64,000 bases of DNA from JAZKID01 sp965247525 (GTDB taxonomy: Bacteria > Pseudomonadota > Alphaproteobacteria > Rhizobiales > UBA4765), in the NCBI GenBank assembly GCA_965247525.1, contig OZ252015.1, forward strand, positions 310,001-374,000, in the 5' to 3' direction. The notes under the pieces are model-generated. The model worked only from the letters and a program-made list of their open reading frames with translations. It made no database searches and was not told the DNA's origin. The position numbers were made by a program, and so were the translations under genes. Positions 31,776 to 40,599 of this stretch are shown here, piece after piece. Each line of letters opens with the position of its first letter. Positions within the stretch are counted from its first letter, which is position 1.

Positions 31776-34436
31776 ATGCCTGTGGTTATTGTCGAAAGTC
31801 CTGCAAAAGCCAAAACAATCAATGGTTATCTCGGCAAAGATTATGAGGTTTATGCCTCGTTTGGCCACATCCGCGATTTGCCGCCAAAAGACGGTTCCGT
31901 GCGCCCGGATGAAGATTTTGCGATGGATTGGGAAATCGATCCCAAGGCGCAAAAACGGATGTCCGACATCGCAAAAGCCGTTAAAGGCACCGATCTTCTC
32001 ATTTTAGCAACCGACCCTGATCGCGAAGGCGAAGCCATTTCCTGGCATGTTCTTGACGTGCTGCGTGACAAAAAAGTGCTGAAAGATGTTCCGGTTCAGC
32101 GGGTGGTGTTTAACGCCATTACAAAAGAAGCCGTTCGAACAGCGATGCAAAATCCGCGCGAGATCGACACCGCTTTGGTAGAGGCCTATCTCGCCCGCCG
32201 CGCGCTTGATTATCTTGTCGGCTTCACGCTTTCCCCCGTTTTATGGCGTAAGCTGCCTGGTGCACGTTCGGCAGGACGGGTTCAGTCCGTCTCGCTTCGA
32301 CTTGTAACGGATCGCGAAAACGAAATCGAAGCATTCAAAGCTCTCGAATACTGGTCGGTCGACACCAAACTGTTCACCCCGAAAGGCGACGGCTTTACGG
32401 CGCGCATTACAACGGCTGACGGCAAAAAGCTCGAGCGCCTTGATATTGGTTCAGAGACAGAGGCCAAAGACCTGCGCAATCTTCTTGAAGGCGCCGCATT
32501 CAATGTGACAAGTGTTGAAGCCAAGCCGGTCAAGCGCAACCCCGCTCCTCCTTTCACCACATCAACACTGCAGCAAGAGGCCTCTCGCAAACTTGGCTTT
32601 TCGCCCGCGCACACGATGCGCATTGCCCAGCGCCTGTATGAAGGCATTTCAATGGGCGGCGAAACCGTTGGTCTTATTACCTATATGCGTACCGACGGCG
32701 TGCAGATGGCGCCTGAGGCTGTATTTGAAACGCGCGACGTCATCAAAGACAAATACGGCGCGAAATATGTCGCTTCATCGCCGCGCATGTACAAGACAAA
32801 AGCCAAAAATGCACAAGAAGCGCACGAGGCCATTCGCCCGACAAAATTGGCGCGCCTTCCTGCAGACGTGCGAGGCCGTCTTGATGACGACCAGTCCCGG
32901 CTTTATGAACTGATCTGGACTCGCACCATCGCCAGCCAGATGGAATCGGCCGAGATGGAGCGCACAACGGCAGAGATTTTGGCCAGCAACGGCTCACGTC
33001 ATGCACAGCTGCGCGCAACCGGCAGTGTTGTTGTCTTCGATGGCTTTTTAACACTGTATCAGGAAGGTCAGGATGACCCTGAAGCGGAAGATGCGCGCCG
33101 TCTTCCGGCGCTCGCGACAAATGACAATTGCAAGCTCGATGAAGTTGTCACAGAGCAGCATTTCACCGAACCACCACCACGCTATACAGAAGCGTCACTT
33201 GTTAAAAAAATGGAAGAGCTGAGCATTGGCCGGCCTTCAACTTATGCCTCCATTCTTGCGGTCTTGCGTGAGCGCGGCTATGTGCGCCTCGACAAAAAGC
33301 GACTTTACCCCGAAGACAAAGGCCGCATTGTCACGGCATTCCTCAAAAACTTTTTTGAGCGTTATGTCACTTACGATTTTACTGCCAATCTTGAAGAGCA
33401 GCTGGACGAAATTTCAGCAGGCACGCTTGAATGGCGCGATGTTCTTCGTAAATTTTGGGATGCTTTTTCGGCCAATGTCGCAGAAACAAAGGAGCTGCGC
33501 GTTTCGGATGTCATCGACGTTCTGAACGAAGCGCTGGCCGCACACATTTTCCCGCCACGTGAAGACGGCAAAGACCCGCGCACATGTCCTTCATGTGAAA
33601 ACGGCCAGCTGTCATTGAAGCTTGGCAAGTTCGGGTCGTTCATTGGCTGCTCGAATTATCCAGAATGCAAATTCACCCGTCAGCTTGCCTCTGGCGAAGG
33701 CGGATTGGAAAGCGATGCCAACGGCCAGATGGATGGCGGCGCAAAAGTGCTGGGCGATGATCCGATGAGCGGCCTACAAGTCACATTGCGCACAGGTCGC
33801 TATGGCCCTTATGTCCAGCTTGGCGAAGGCGACAAACCAAAACGCTCCGGCCTGCCCAAGGGCGTGAACCCGTCGGATGTTGACCTTGAACAGGCGCTCA
33901 AACTTCTTGCATTGCCGCGCGATGTTGGCGTGCATCCTGAATCGGGCAAAAAGATTGTCGCCAATCTTGGCCGCTTTGGCCCGTATATTTTGCACGACAA
34001 AACCTATGTCAATCTCAAAGACCCGGAAGAGCTTTTCACCATAGGCATTAATCGCGCGGTGGATATGATCGCCGAGAAAATTGCCAATCCGGGGCGCGGC
34101 CGTTTTGGCGGCGCTAAAAAACCCAGTGGCAAGGTTCTGGGGCCGCACCCTGAAGGCGGTGACATTCAATTGATGAGCGGTCGTTATGGACCTTATGTCA
34201 CGCATGAAAAAACAAATGCGACCCTGCCGTCCGACATCACGCCTGAAACGATTACGCTCAATCAGGCCATTCAGCTGATCGATGCCAAACAGGGCTCAAG
34301 CGGAAAGAAAAAGAAAGCTCCCGCAAAAAAACCGGCCACAAAAAAAGCGGCGGCAAAAACAGCAGCTAAAAAACCCGCCACAAAAAAGGTCACCGCAAAA
34401 AAAACTGCTGCTAAAAAAATAGCCAGGGCCTCTTAA
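31776..34436 (+). CDS. topA: DNA topoisomerase I
   Basis: TopA relaxes negative supercoils. The 886 residues begin with the Toprim domain (VVIVESPAKAKTINGYLG, DPDREGEAISWHV). The active-site Tyr is in GLITYMRTDGV, with SVSLRLVTDRENEIEAF upstream. A C-terminal zinc ribbon (CPSCENGQLSL and GCSNYPECKFTR) is followed by several Trp-free repeat units (GRYGPYVQLG, GRFGPYILHD, GRYGPYVTHE). The final 50 residues are a Lys/Ala/Thr/Pro-rich histone H1-like tail. The start was placed at the ATG of MPVVIVES, with a TTG three codons upstream discarded. Confidence 0.97.
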   Translation: MPVVIVESPAKAKTINGYLGKDYEVYASFGHIRDLPPKDGSVRPDEDFAMDWEIDPKAQKRMSDIAKAVKGTDLLILATDPDREGEAISWHVLDVLRDKKVLKDVPVQRVVFNAITKEAVRTAMQNPREIDTALVEAYLARRALDYLVGFTLSPVLWRKLPGARSAGRVQSVSLRLVTDRENEIEAFKALEYWSVDTKLFTPKGDGFTARITTADGKKLERLDIGSETEAKDLRNLLEGAAFNVTSVEAKPVKRNPAPPFTTSTLQQEASRKLGFSPAHTMRIAQRLYEGISMGGETVGLITYMRTDGVQMAPEAVFETRDVIKDKYGAKYVASSPRMYKTKAKNAQEAHEAIRPTKLARLPADVRGRLDDDQSRLYELIWTRTIASQMESAEMERTTAEILASNGSRHAQLRATGSVVVFDGFLTLYQEGQDDPEAEDARRLPALATNDNCKLDEVVTEQHFTEPPPRYTEASLVKKMEELSIGRPSTYASILAVLRERGYVRLDKKRLYPEDKGRIVTAFLKNFFERYVTYDFTANLEEQLDEISAGTLEWRDVLRKFWDAFSANVAETKELRVSDVIDVLNEALAAHIFPPREDGKDPRTCPSCENGQLSLKLGKFGSFIGCSNYPECKFTRQLASGEGGLESDANGQMDGGAKVLGDDPMSGLQVTLRTGRYGPYVQLGEGDKPKRSGLPKGVNPSDVDLEQALKLLALPRDVGVHPESGKKIVANLGRFGPYILHDKTYVNLKDPEELFTIGINRAVDMIAEKIANPGRGRFGGAKKPSGKVLGPHPEGGDIQLMSGRYGPYVTHEKTNATLPSDITPETITLNQAIQLIDAKQGSSGKKKKAPAKKPATKKAAAKTAAKKPATKKVTAKKTAAKKIARAS

Positions 34437-34440
34437 AAAC

Positions 34441-35109
34441 TTGCGTGAAGAACTCACCCCTGAGTTTGTGCAAGAGGCCGATAAAAAGACAGTTCGCGCG
34501 GATGTGCCTGTACGCGCCGCCGCAAGTCTGCTGATTATCGATACAAGCGATAATGAATTGAAACTGTTGACGGGCGTCCGCAAAAAAACACTTGCCTTTA
34601 TGCCAGGTCTTACCGTTTTTCCCGGTGGTGCCGTTGATGAAGCTGATGCATCAACACCTCCTTCTTTTTTTCAGGCGCTGACATTGGATGCACTGCGCAT
34701 GCGCAGCGTTGAGAGCGATACATCGCTCAACGCTTTTGGCATGGCTGCTTTGCGTGAAACCAAGGAAGAAACTGGCATTGAAATTGACGGGCTTTCATGT
34801 TTGCGCCTCGTCGCGCGCGCCATTACGCCGCCCTATCGCCCCCGCCGTTTTGATACGCTGTTTTTTGCGATCGACCGAAAACATGTCCAGGCTGAACCTT
34901 ACCTGCAAACCACCACAGATCTGGAAGCCATCGAATGGTTGAACCTGACGCAGTTGGAGCAGCGCCCTCTGGCCTTCATTACAAGGCAGATTTTGGCCGA
35001 CATTCGCGGCGAACTGATATCAGGAAAGCAGACACAAGGCGCTTACCCTTTTTATTATGCGGAAGCCAATAAGTACTACCGTGAATGGCTTTCGCCGCCT
35101 TTTAAATAG
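34441..35109 (+). CDS. NUDIX hydrolase
   Basis: The 222-residue protein contains a NUDIX box: GGAVDEADA precedes, then GMAALRETKEETGIEI supplies the RExxxEE core that binds Mg. The extended insertion before the box and the C-terminal helix are typical of the RNA-decapping/CoA-like NUDT7/19-type long NUDIX proteins of alphaproteobacteria; the substrate cannot be told. It starts with TTG four bases after the topA stop and has no clear ribosome site, so translation is probably coupled to topA. In related genomes rnr and a DUF983 gene usually lie between topA and this gene; both are missing. Confidence 0.88.
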   Translation: MREELTPEFVQEADKKTVRADVPVRAAASLLIIDTSDNELKLLTGVRKKTLAFMPGLTVFPGGAVDEADASTPPSFFQALTLDALRMRSVESDTSLNAFGMAALRETKEETGIEIDGLSCLRLVARAITPPYRPRRFDTLFFAIDRKHVQAEPYLQTTTDLEAIEWLNLTQLEQRPLAFITRQILADIRGELISGKQTQGAYPFYYAEANKYYREWLSPPFK

Positions 35110-35208
35110 ACTTTTTGCAGCAAAAGTGCATTTTATTCCGGCGCAGCTTGACCTTTGCCCTCTAAAACGACATAGGTTTCAATCAAATCACCAGACAGGT
35201 AAAAGACA

Positions 35209-35376
35209 ATGGCCAAGAAGCAGGTTCTCAAAATTAAGCTCGAGTCGACGGAAGGCACAGGGTCTTTCTACGTCACGAAGAAAAACCCGCGCACGCTGAC
35301 GGAAAAGCTGACAATGCGCAAATATGATCCGAAAATCCGCAAGCATGTGGAATTCAAGGAAACAAAAATCAAATAA
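35209..35376 (+). CDS. rpmG: 50S ribosomal protein L33
   Basis: A 55-residue frame starts ATG at 35209 and begins MAKKQVLKIKLESTEGTG, followed by YVTKKNPRTLTEKL and RKYDPKIRKHVEFKE. This is the full length and sequence pattern of alphaproteobacterial L33. It lacks the zinc-binding cysteines, so it is the C-minus (zinc-independent) form. A strong terminator follows. Confidence 0.97.
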   Translation: MAKKQVLKIKLESTEGTGSFYVTKKNPRTLTEKLTMRKYDPKIRKHVEFKETKIK

Positions 35377-35380
35377 TTTC

Positions 35381-35403
35381 AAACCCGCTTCGGCGGGTTT
35401 TTT
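35381..35403 (+). terminator. rpmG terminator
   Basis: AAACCCGC-TTCG-GCGGGTTT, a perfect 8-bp stem with a stable TTCG loop, is followed by more T residues. It begins four bases past the rpmG stop codon. Confidence 0.95.
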
Positions 35404-35406
35404 GCT

Positions 35407-35433
35407 CAAATTTTAGATATTTACTAAAATTTG
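35407..35433. promoter_or_regulatory. 27-bp perfect dyad upstream of the EF-hand gene
   Basis: CAAATTTTAG (35407-35416) and CTAAAATTTG (35424-35433) are exact inverse complements with a 7-base spacer. It lies 78 bases upstream of the EF-hand gene start and just past the rpmG terminator. It looks like an operator for a dimeric regulator. The binder is unknown. Confidence 0.5.
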
Positions 35434-35510
35434 ATTTTCTAATTCTAATTTTCTCGATTAATGTAAAACTACTTTTTTTATTGATGCATATTTTTTAATG
35501 GATTTTACAA

Positions 35511-36287
35511 ATGTCGATCAACAACACAACTTTCTCTTTTACATCAGCGAGCTCGAAGCTTACTGCAGAAAAGCTCACCTCTCTCGTTGGAACTTTTGAT
35601 AAATACCCTGTTACCAAGACGTTTGACGATCGCGGTGAGTATGTCAAAGCCGGAGAGAAGTCAGATGGTGCCGTTTATGGCAGCATCAATGATGGCACTG
35701 GCTATTCCGAACCACAACCTGACGAACTGGCCGACATGCGCGCTGCAGGATATCCTGTTGATGAATATCTCAATGAGTATTCTGCATGGTCAAGATTGGG
35801 TTTGAGCGGACGCGGTGACAACTGGAAAAGCGGCGATGGAATTAATCCTGCAAATTTTGCGGCCTGGATTGTTAAAAAATATGATTTAAACAATGACGGC
35901 AGCGTTGATGCCTACGAGGCGCTTAAATCTGGATGCAAATTCTTCGACACAGCTGAAATTCAAAAATATAGCCCGAAGCTGGAACAGCTCAAAACTCTAC
36001 TTGACGTTGATGCCAACCATGATGGCGTTTTGCAACGAGACGGAAAAGGTTCGGAATATTATAATCTGCTGTCAAAATATGATGTGGATGGTGACGGAAA
36101 ACTCACTCTCAATGAACAAGGTGCATACAAAAAAGATTTCGGTCAGTATTTTTTCCACACATCGATTGTTGATGGCATTCGTACGACAGCACCAATGACT
36201 TTAGTCGACATTGCTGGCGCGTCTAAAGCTGATTTTCTCATGGATGGAAAATCAGTGTCTTCAATTCCGATCAAGGATTTTCTCTAA
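35511..36287 (+). CDS. EF-hand calcium-binding orphan protein
   Basis: The 258-residue protein has three canonical EF-hand loops: DLNNDGSVDAYE (about residue 125), DANHDGVLQRDG (about 163) and DVDGDGKLTLNE (about 194). Each has Asp at positions 1, 3 and 5 and Gly at 6, so it should bind calcium. The N-terminus MSINNTTFSFTSASSKL is Ser/Thr/Asn-rich and is not a Sec signal peptide, so the protein is cytoplasmic or exported otherwise. The gene is AT-richer than rpmG and pleD on either side and has an upstream 27-bp dyad. Family beyond the EF-hands was not recognised. Confidence 0.85.
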   Translation: MSINNTTFSFTSASSKLTAEKLTSLVGTFDKYPVTKTFDDRGEYVKAGEKSDGAVYGSINDGTGYSEPQPDELADMRAAGYPVDEYLNEYSAWSRLGLSGRGDNWKSGDGINPANFAAWIVKKYDLNNDGSVDAYEALKSGCKFFDTAEIQKYSPKLEQLKTLLDVDANHDGVLQRDGKGSEYYNLLSKYDVDGDGKLTLNEQGAYKKDFGQYFFHTSIVDGIRTTAPMTLVDIAGASKADFLMDGKSVSSIPIKDFL

Positions 36288-36291
36288 GCGT

Positions 36292-37662
36292 TTACGCCGC
36301 TGCCGAGACAACTCGGTTGCGGCCATTGCGTTTGGCCGAATAAAGCGCCTCATCCGCGCGCTTCAAAAGCTGCTCCGGCGTGTCGCCGGACAGGCGCAAC
36401 ATCGACACGCCGATTGAGATTGTCGCCTGCACATGCTGTGTCCCGTCACGGATCGGGAACGGCACCTGCGCCACTTTTTCTCGAATACGCTCAGCCACCG
36501 TATTGGCAACCGACATATCCGCCTCGGGCATCACGACGACAAACTCCTCGCCACCAAGCCGGCAGGTCAGATCAATACCGCGTACGGTTTTTTTGACACG
36601 CGCGGCAAATTCGCGAAGCACATCATCGCCCGCATCATGGCCATGCGTGTCATTGATGGCTTTGAAATAGTCGATGTCGAGAATAAGCAATGACAGTTCT
36701 TTGCCGCGCGCGGCCGACTGTTCAACCAGCGCACCTAAGTGGTTTTCCATATAGCGGCGGTTATAAAGCCCGGTCAGTCCGTCAGTAATAGCCTGTTCCA
36801 GAGACATCTGCACCGTGTCGCGCAGATAATCCGTGTAGCGCTTGCGCCGCACCTGCGTCGCAACGCGCGCATAAAGCTCGTTGCGGTCAATCGGGCGGAC
36901 AAGATAATCATTCACGCCCATATCAAGGCCGCGCATCAACCGCGCCTGCTCATCGGGCTCCACCATAATCAGCAAAGGCAAATGGCGCAGGCGTTCGACG
37001 GACCTGATCTGGCTGCAAAGACGCAAGCCGTCATAGTCTTTGAGCGAAAGGTTGACCATGATGAGATCATGCACACCTTCAGAAGCGCGGATCAGCCCCT
37101 CTTGCGGGTTCATGACCACTTCAACATGGTGTACATCCCGGAACGCGCTGATCAGACGCTCATAAGAGGTCGGCCTGTCGTCCACCAGAAGAATACGGCC
37201 GCGATTGCCTGAAAAGTCATGGGTGGCTGCGGGAAGCGCAATTCCCATTTCCTGCGTTGTTTCAGTACGCAGGCGCAATTCATCGGTCAGCTGTTTGAGG
37301 CGAACGAGCGATTTAACCCGGGTAATCAAAGCGATATCGGAGATCGGCTTGGTCAGAAAATCATCTGCACCTGCCTCCAGTCCGGCAACGCGGTCATGCG
37401 GCTGGTCGAGAGCTGTGACCATCACAACAGGAATATGCTGGGTTTTCGGATTTGATTTAATCCGCCGGCAGGTCTCGAACCCGTCGATCTCCGGCATCAT
37501 CACATCCAGAAGGATAATGTCGCAGGGTGTGGTTTTAAGAAGCTCGATCGCGTCGATGCCATTGCTGGCCGTCACGGTATCGAAATATTCGGCACCAAGG
37601 CGGTCGGCCAGAAGTTTAACGTTAGCCGGAATGTCATCGACGATAAGAATACGTGCGGTCAT
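36292..37662 (-). CDS. pleD: Response regulator diguanylate cyclase PleD
   Basis: PleD makes cyclic di-GMP during the swarmer-to-stalked or polar transition. The 456 residues have a first receiver domain with phospho-Asp in DIILLDVMMPEIDG (residue about 53), a second, degenerate adaptor receiver (MVNLSLKDYDG, no clean phospho-Asp), and a C-terminal GGDEF-type domain with active site RLGGEEFVVVMPEADM. An RGID inhibitory site lies five residues before GGEEF. divK lies immediately upstream with a 3-base gap, a conserved pair. The 3' end is four bases from the EF-hand gene. Confidence 0.97.
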   Translation of the reverse strand: MTARILIVDDIPANVKLLADRLGAEYFDTVTASNGIDAIELLKTTPCDIILLDVMMPEIDGFETCRRIKSNPKTQHIPVVMVTALDQPHDRVAGLEAGADDFLTKPISDIALITRVKSLVRLKQLTDELRLRTETTQEMGIALPAATHDFSGNRGRILLVDDRPTSYERLISAFRDVHHVEVVMNPQEGLIRASEGVHDLIMVNLSLKDYDGLRLCSQIRSVERLRHLPLLIMVEPDEQARLMRGLDMGVNDYLVRPIDRNELYARVATQVRRKRYTDYLRDTVQMSLEQAITDGLTGLYNRRYMENHLGALVEQSAARGKELSLLILDIDYFKAINDTHGHDAGDDVLREFAARVKKTVRGIDLTCRLGGEEFVVVMPEADMSVANTVAERIREKVAQVPFPIRDGTQHVQATISIGVSMLRLSGDTPEQLLKRADEALYSAKRNGRNRVVSAAA

Positions 37663-37665
37663 GGC

Positions 37666-38043
37666 TCAGGCGTTTCCATCACCAAGAAACTGGCGCATCG
37701 TATCCAGAAATTTTGTTACCGAAATCGGTTTCGGAATATATGCCTCGCAGCCGCCCGCCCGGATACGCTCTTCATCGCCCTTCATGGCGAAAGCTGTCAC
37801 GGCAACCACGGGAATGGAGCGAAGATCATCATCGTCTTTCAGCCATTTTGTGACTTCAAGACCGGAAACTTCGGGAAGCTGAATATCCATCAGGATAAGG
37901 TCTGGGCGGTGCTGGCGGGCAAGACCAAGCGCTTCTGTGCCATTGCGCGTTTGCACGGTATTATAGCCATTTGCTTGCAACAAGTCGTGAAACAGCTTCA
38001 TGTTCAGCTCATTGTCTTCAACGATTAAAACTGTTTTTGGCAT
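37666..38043 (-). CDS. divK: Single-domain response regulator DivK
   Basis: DivK relays cell-fate phosphorylation from PleC/DivJ to control CtrA. The 125 residues form one receiver domain with MPKTVLIVEDNELNMKLFHD, the phospho-Asp in PDLILMDIQLPEVSG (about residue 53) and the Lys/Thr switch in VAVTAFAMKGDEER. It is the first gene of the divK-pleD pair. Confidence 0.97.
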   Translation of the reverse strand: MPKTVLIVEDNELNMKLFHDLLQANGYNTVQTRNGTEALGLARQHRPDLILMDIQLPEVSGLEVTKWLKDDDDLRSIPVVAVTAFAMKGDEERIRAGGCEAYIPKPISVTKFLDTMRQFLGDGNA

Positions 38044-38142
38044 ACCGTCCCGCTTGAATTTATAAAACCGATTGGATTTCGGCTCGCCCCTGAGATATGG
38101 ATTTTAACCTTGTAATTCTTTCTGAAACGTAAGGATTTTCCG

Positions 38143-38436
38143 TTGTTTTCAAGTCGCAAACATCAGATCACGGCTAAAAATGCTGAATCATTGGCCGTTG
38201 ATGCCTTCACTTTCCTGAGCTCAGATGAAGACAGGCTTAATGGCTTCTTAAGCGAGGCGGGCCTTGACCTGTCCGATCTTGGCCATGCCGCGCGCCAGCC
38301 CTATTTTTTCGAAGCCGTGATGGACTATCTGACATCGAGCGACGAGCTTGTTCTTGGCTTTGCTGGAGCCACTGGTCATCCACCTCAAGACGCCGTGCAT
38401 GTCGTCCAATATTACAAGCAGAATCAAACTCTTTAA
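38143..38436 (+). CDS. DUF3572 family protein
   Basis: This 97-residue protein matches the small alphaproteobacterial family DUF3572: AESLAVDAFTFLSSDEDRL, then GFLSEAGLDLSDLGHAA, then FFEAVMDYLTSSDELVLGF. It starts TTG at 38143; no ATG exists early in the frame. It sits divergent from divK, its usual position. Its stop and that of the convergent eipB share the palindrome TTAA. The molecular role is not known; the first helix suggests a cytoplasmic protein-protein adaptor. Confidence 0.85.
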   Translation: MFSSRKHQITAKNAESLAVDAFTFLSSDEDRLNGFLSEAGLDLSDLGHAARQPYFFEAVMDYLTSSDELVLGFAGATGHPPQDAVHVVQYYKQNQTL

Positions 38437-39281
38437 TTTTTGCAAGACGTTGCGGGCAAAAGCTCGAGTGAAACCAGAGTTGCGTCAAGCGCAAAGTCTG
38501 GATAAGCCATGCGCATTTTTGTTGTAATACCGCCATCCGTCATTTCCGCGCTAAGTTGATACAGCGCCAGCTGCTCGCCTGATGTATCGCTCTCATAATC
38601 GAAAAATGACAACGTCACCGGGTAGCGGGTCTGCGCCTTGATGATATCGGCCATAGCGGAATTTGCAGATGTAAACGGTTCTTTGACAGCGCTGCCGATA
38701 ATAGCGGTCGTGGCCTGAACCTTCTCCCCGCCATCGCTTCCGTCAAAAAAATCAGCCTCCATCACATGTGCGCCGCTTTTCGCCGCCTGCAAGATTTTCA
38801 AAGTATGCGCGGTCGGAAAGAAGACCAGGCTTTTAAAAGCATGTTTGATAAGCTTTGGCTTTGAAAGCGTGACATTTACAGTATCGTCAGCGCTCTTTTC
38901 GGCAATACCTTCGCTCATTTCCGTGCCCTTCGAGGTCGTATTGGCATTAATGAAATTGAGAACCTTGCCGTCGCCACTTTCAAAAGTGCTGGAGCGCATT
39001 TCATTGGATTGAACTTTGCCTTCATGGGGCTGCAAAAGCGTCAGGAAGCGCGTTCTGGTGCTGTAACCTTCACAGGCATCGCCGGAAAAATCATAAATCA
39101 TCTGGCCACTTGCCGAGGCAATGCTATTGCGGCCAGCTGAGGCTGCCAGCGAAAGGGAATAAACCGCCCGATGCGGTGTCAGATGAAGGACATTGGGCGT
39201 TTCTTGCGCAAAAACCGCGCCGTTTGAAAAACCAGCAAAACAGAGCCAAAATACACCGAAAACAAACCGAAAACACGACAA
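38433..39281 (-). CDS. eipB: Periplasmic cell-envelope integrity protein EipB (DUF1849)
   Basis: EipB is a conserved periplasmic beta-spiral protein needed for envelope integrity in Brucella. The 282 residues have a signal peptide (about 1-25, ending GAVFAQ), LTPHRAVYSLSLAAS at the mature start, and the two cysteines that form the family disulfide: GDACEGYSTRTRF and the extreme C-terminal ATSCKN. The domain between them is all-beta. It ends in a TTAA shared with the convergent DUF3572 gene. Confidence 0.92.
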   Translation of the reverse strand: MSCFRFVFGVFWLCFAGFSNGAVFAQETPNVLHLTPHRAVYSLSLAASAGRNSIASASGQMIYDFSGDACEGYSTRTRFLTLLQPHEGKVQSNEMRSSTFESGDGKVLNFINANTTSKGTEMSEGIAEKSADDTVNVTLSKPKLIKHAFKSLVFFPTAHTLKILQAAKSGAHVMEADFFDGSDGGEKVQATTAIIGSAVKEPFTSANSAMADIIKAQTRYPVTLSFFDYESDTSGEQLALYQLSAEMTDGGITTKMRMAYPDFALDATLVSLELLPATSCKN

Positions 39282-39378
39282 ATGAGCATCCTTTTACAAA
39301 GCAGTCTTGCAAGCTGCGCCGCGCACCCTTGCCAAAAACATGTTCGCCTGATTAGTGGCAGCATCAAGGAGACACAAG

Positions 39379-39840
39379 ATGAGCGTTGAAGATCGTATCG
39401 CTGAAATGGGGATTGTGCTGCCGCAACCGGCAGCGCCAGCTGCCAATTACGTGCCCTACACCCGTTCGGGCGATCTTTTGATCATCTCAGGCCAGTTGCC
39501 GATGGTCGATGGCAAGGTCGGCTTTACGGGAAAGCTCGGTGGCTCTGTCAGCCTTGAATCTGGTCAGGAAGCCGCGCGCGCCTGTGCGGTCAATATCATT
39601 GCCCAGGTCAAAGCGGCCCTTGGCGGCGATCTGGAAAAAGTCCGTCGCTGCCTTCGTCTTGGCGGTTTTGTCGCCTGCACGCCTGACTTCAGCCAGCATC
39701 CGCAAGTGATCAATGGCGCATCAAATCTGATCGCTGACATTTTTGGCGAGGCTGGCAAGCATGCCCGCGCGGCTGTTGGCGTGCCGTCCTTGCCTTTTGA
39801 CGCAGCGGTCGAAATCGATGCCATGTTTGAGGTGGCTTAA
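39379..39840 (+). CDS. RidA family protein
   Basis: RidA-type proteins hydrolyse reactive enamine/imine intermediates, for example those made by threonine dehydratase, whose gene ilvA is 850 bases downstream. The 153 residues read SGDLLIISGQLPMVDG, SGQEAARACAVNIIAQVKAAL, and end GKHARAAVGVPSLPFDAAVEI, which holds the conserved Arg. The protein is about 25 residues longer than E. coli RidA, so it belongs to a sister subgroup. The ATG follows AAGGA. Confidence 0.93.
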   Translation: MSVEDRIAEMGIVLPQPAAPAANYVPYTRSGDLLIISGQLPMVDGKVGFTGKLGGSVSLESGQEAARACAVNIIAQVKAALGGDLEKVRRCLRLGGFVACTPDFSQHPQVINGASNLIADIFGEAGKHARAAVGVPSLPFDAAVEIDAMFEVA

Positions 39841-40599
39841 TTAGCTGGCTAATTTTTGTTTGGAATGCTGGTCATAATAGGCCGTTGCCATATATTCGCC
39901 TGCGCAGACGCCTAAGAGGCCTGTTGCGAATGAAGCAAGGAGCCCGAATTTTGCGCCCGCAGCAGAGCCGACCAAGCCGCCAATTGTCCGCCCGCCAAAT
40001 CCAAAAAAATGGCGGTCATAGCTTTGTCCATCATCTTGATATGAGTTTATGCCATCATAACATGCTAAAGCGGCACCACCAGCCAAGCCTGCTACCAACA
40101 TAAATTTAAAATAAGACGGAGACATATGGGTGAACATTTTTTTGACAATCCCATTATTTTTGTATTTGTAGCCGTCCAGTAGATTCCAATGCTCTATAAC
40201 CTGTTTGTTTTTAGCAAGGTTATTTTCCAGCTCCGCAATGCGGCGGTTTAATTGTGAAGGTAGTTTGTCGAATTCAGATGAATTTATCTCAAAACTCTGA
40301 ACGTCTTTATGCCGCTGTTTAATCTGAGCTTCTAAATTCAACAAATTCTGCTTTTCAACTTGTGCTGAAAAATCCAAATTATAGTGTTTTTCTGCTAGAT
40401 TTTTAATTGTTTGATAGGCAGGTGGGTCAAACAAATATTTTTCCTGCTTTTTTACCAAACCATATATCGAGCCGCTCGCAGTGCTAAACGACAGAGCAAA
40501 CGAACTATTTTTAATAGTTTTCAAAAAAGCGTCTAATGGCGGGGATTGTAAAGCAAGAACTGGCGATATTTGGCTTTTGGCTTGCATATTGTGTATCAT
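39841..40599 (-). CDS. Orphan protein with paired Gly-rich membrane helices (left of ilvA)
   Basis: No family was recognised. The 252 residues start at the ATG at 40599, with a TTG one codon earlier. The N-terminus contains ALQSPPLDAFLK followed by NSSFALS, a pattern shared with other orphans in the window. Residues 70-145 form a polar coiled-coil-like region (LNLEAQIKQRHKDVQSFE, AELENNLAKNKQVIEHW). The C-terminal 90 residues contain a short hydrophobic segment (LVAGLAGGAALAC) and a long Gly/Ala-rich pair (TIGGLVGSAAGAKFGLLASF and ATGLLGVCAGEY), a glycine-zipper type membrane hairpin. The stop is back to back with that of the RidA gene. Confidence 0.8.
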   Translation of the reverse strand: MIHNMQAKSQISPVLALQSPPLDAFLKTIKNSSFALSFSTASGSIYGLVKKQEKYLFDPPAYQTIKNLAEKHYNLDFSAQVEKQNLLNLEAQIKQRHKDVQSFEINSSEFDKLPSQLNRRIAELENNLAKNKQVIEHWNLLDGYKYKNNGIVKKMFTHMSPSYFKFMLVAGLAGGAALACYDGINSYQDDGQSYDRHFFGFGGRTIGGLVGSAAGAKFGLLASFATGLLGVCAGEYMATAYYDQHSKQKLAS

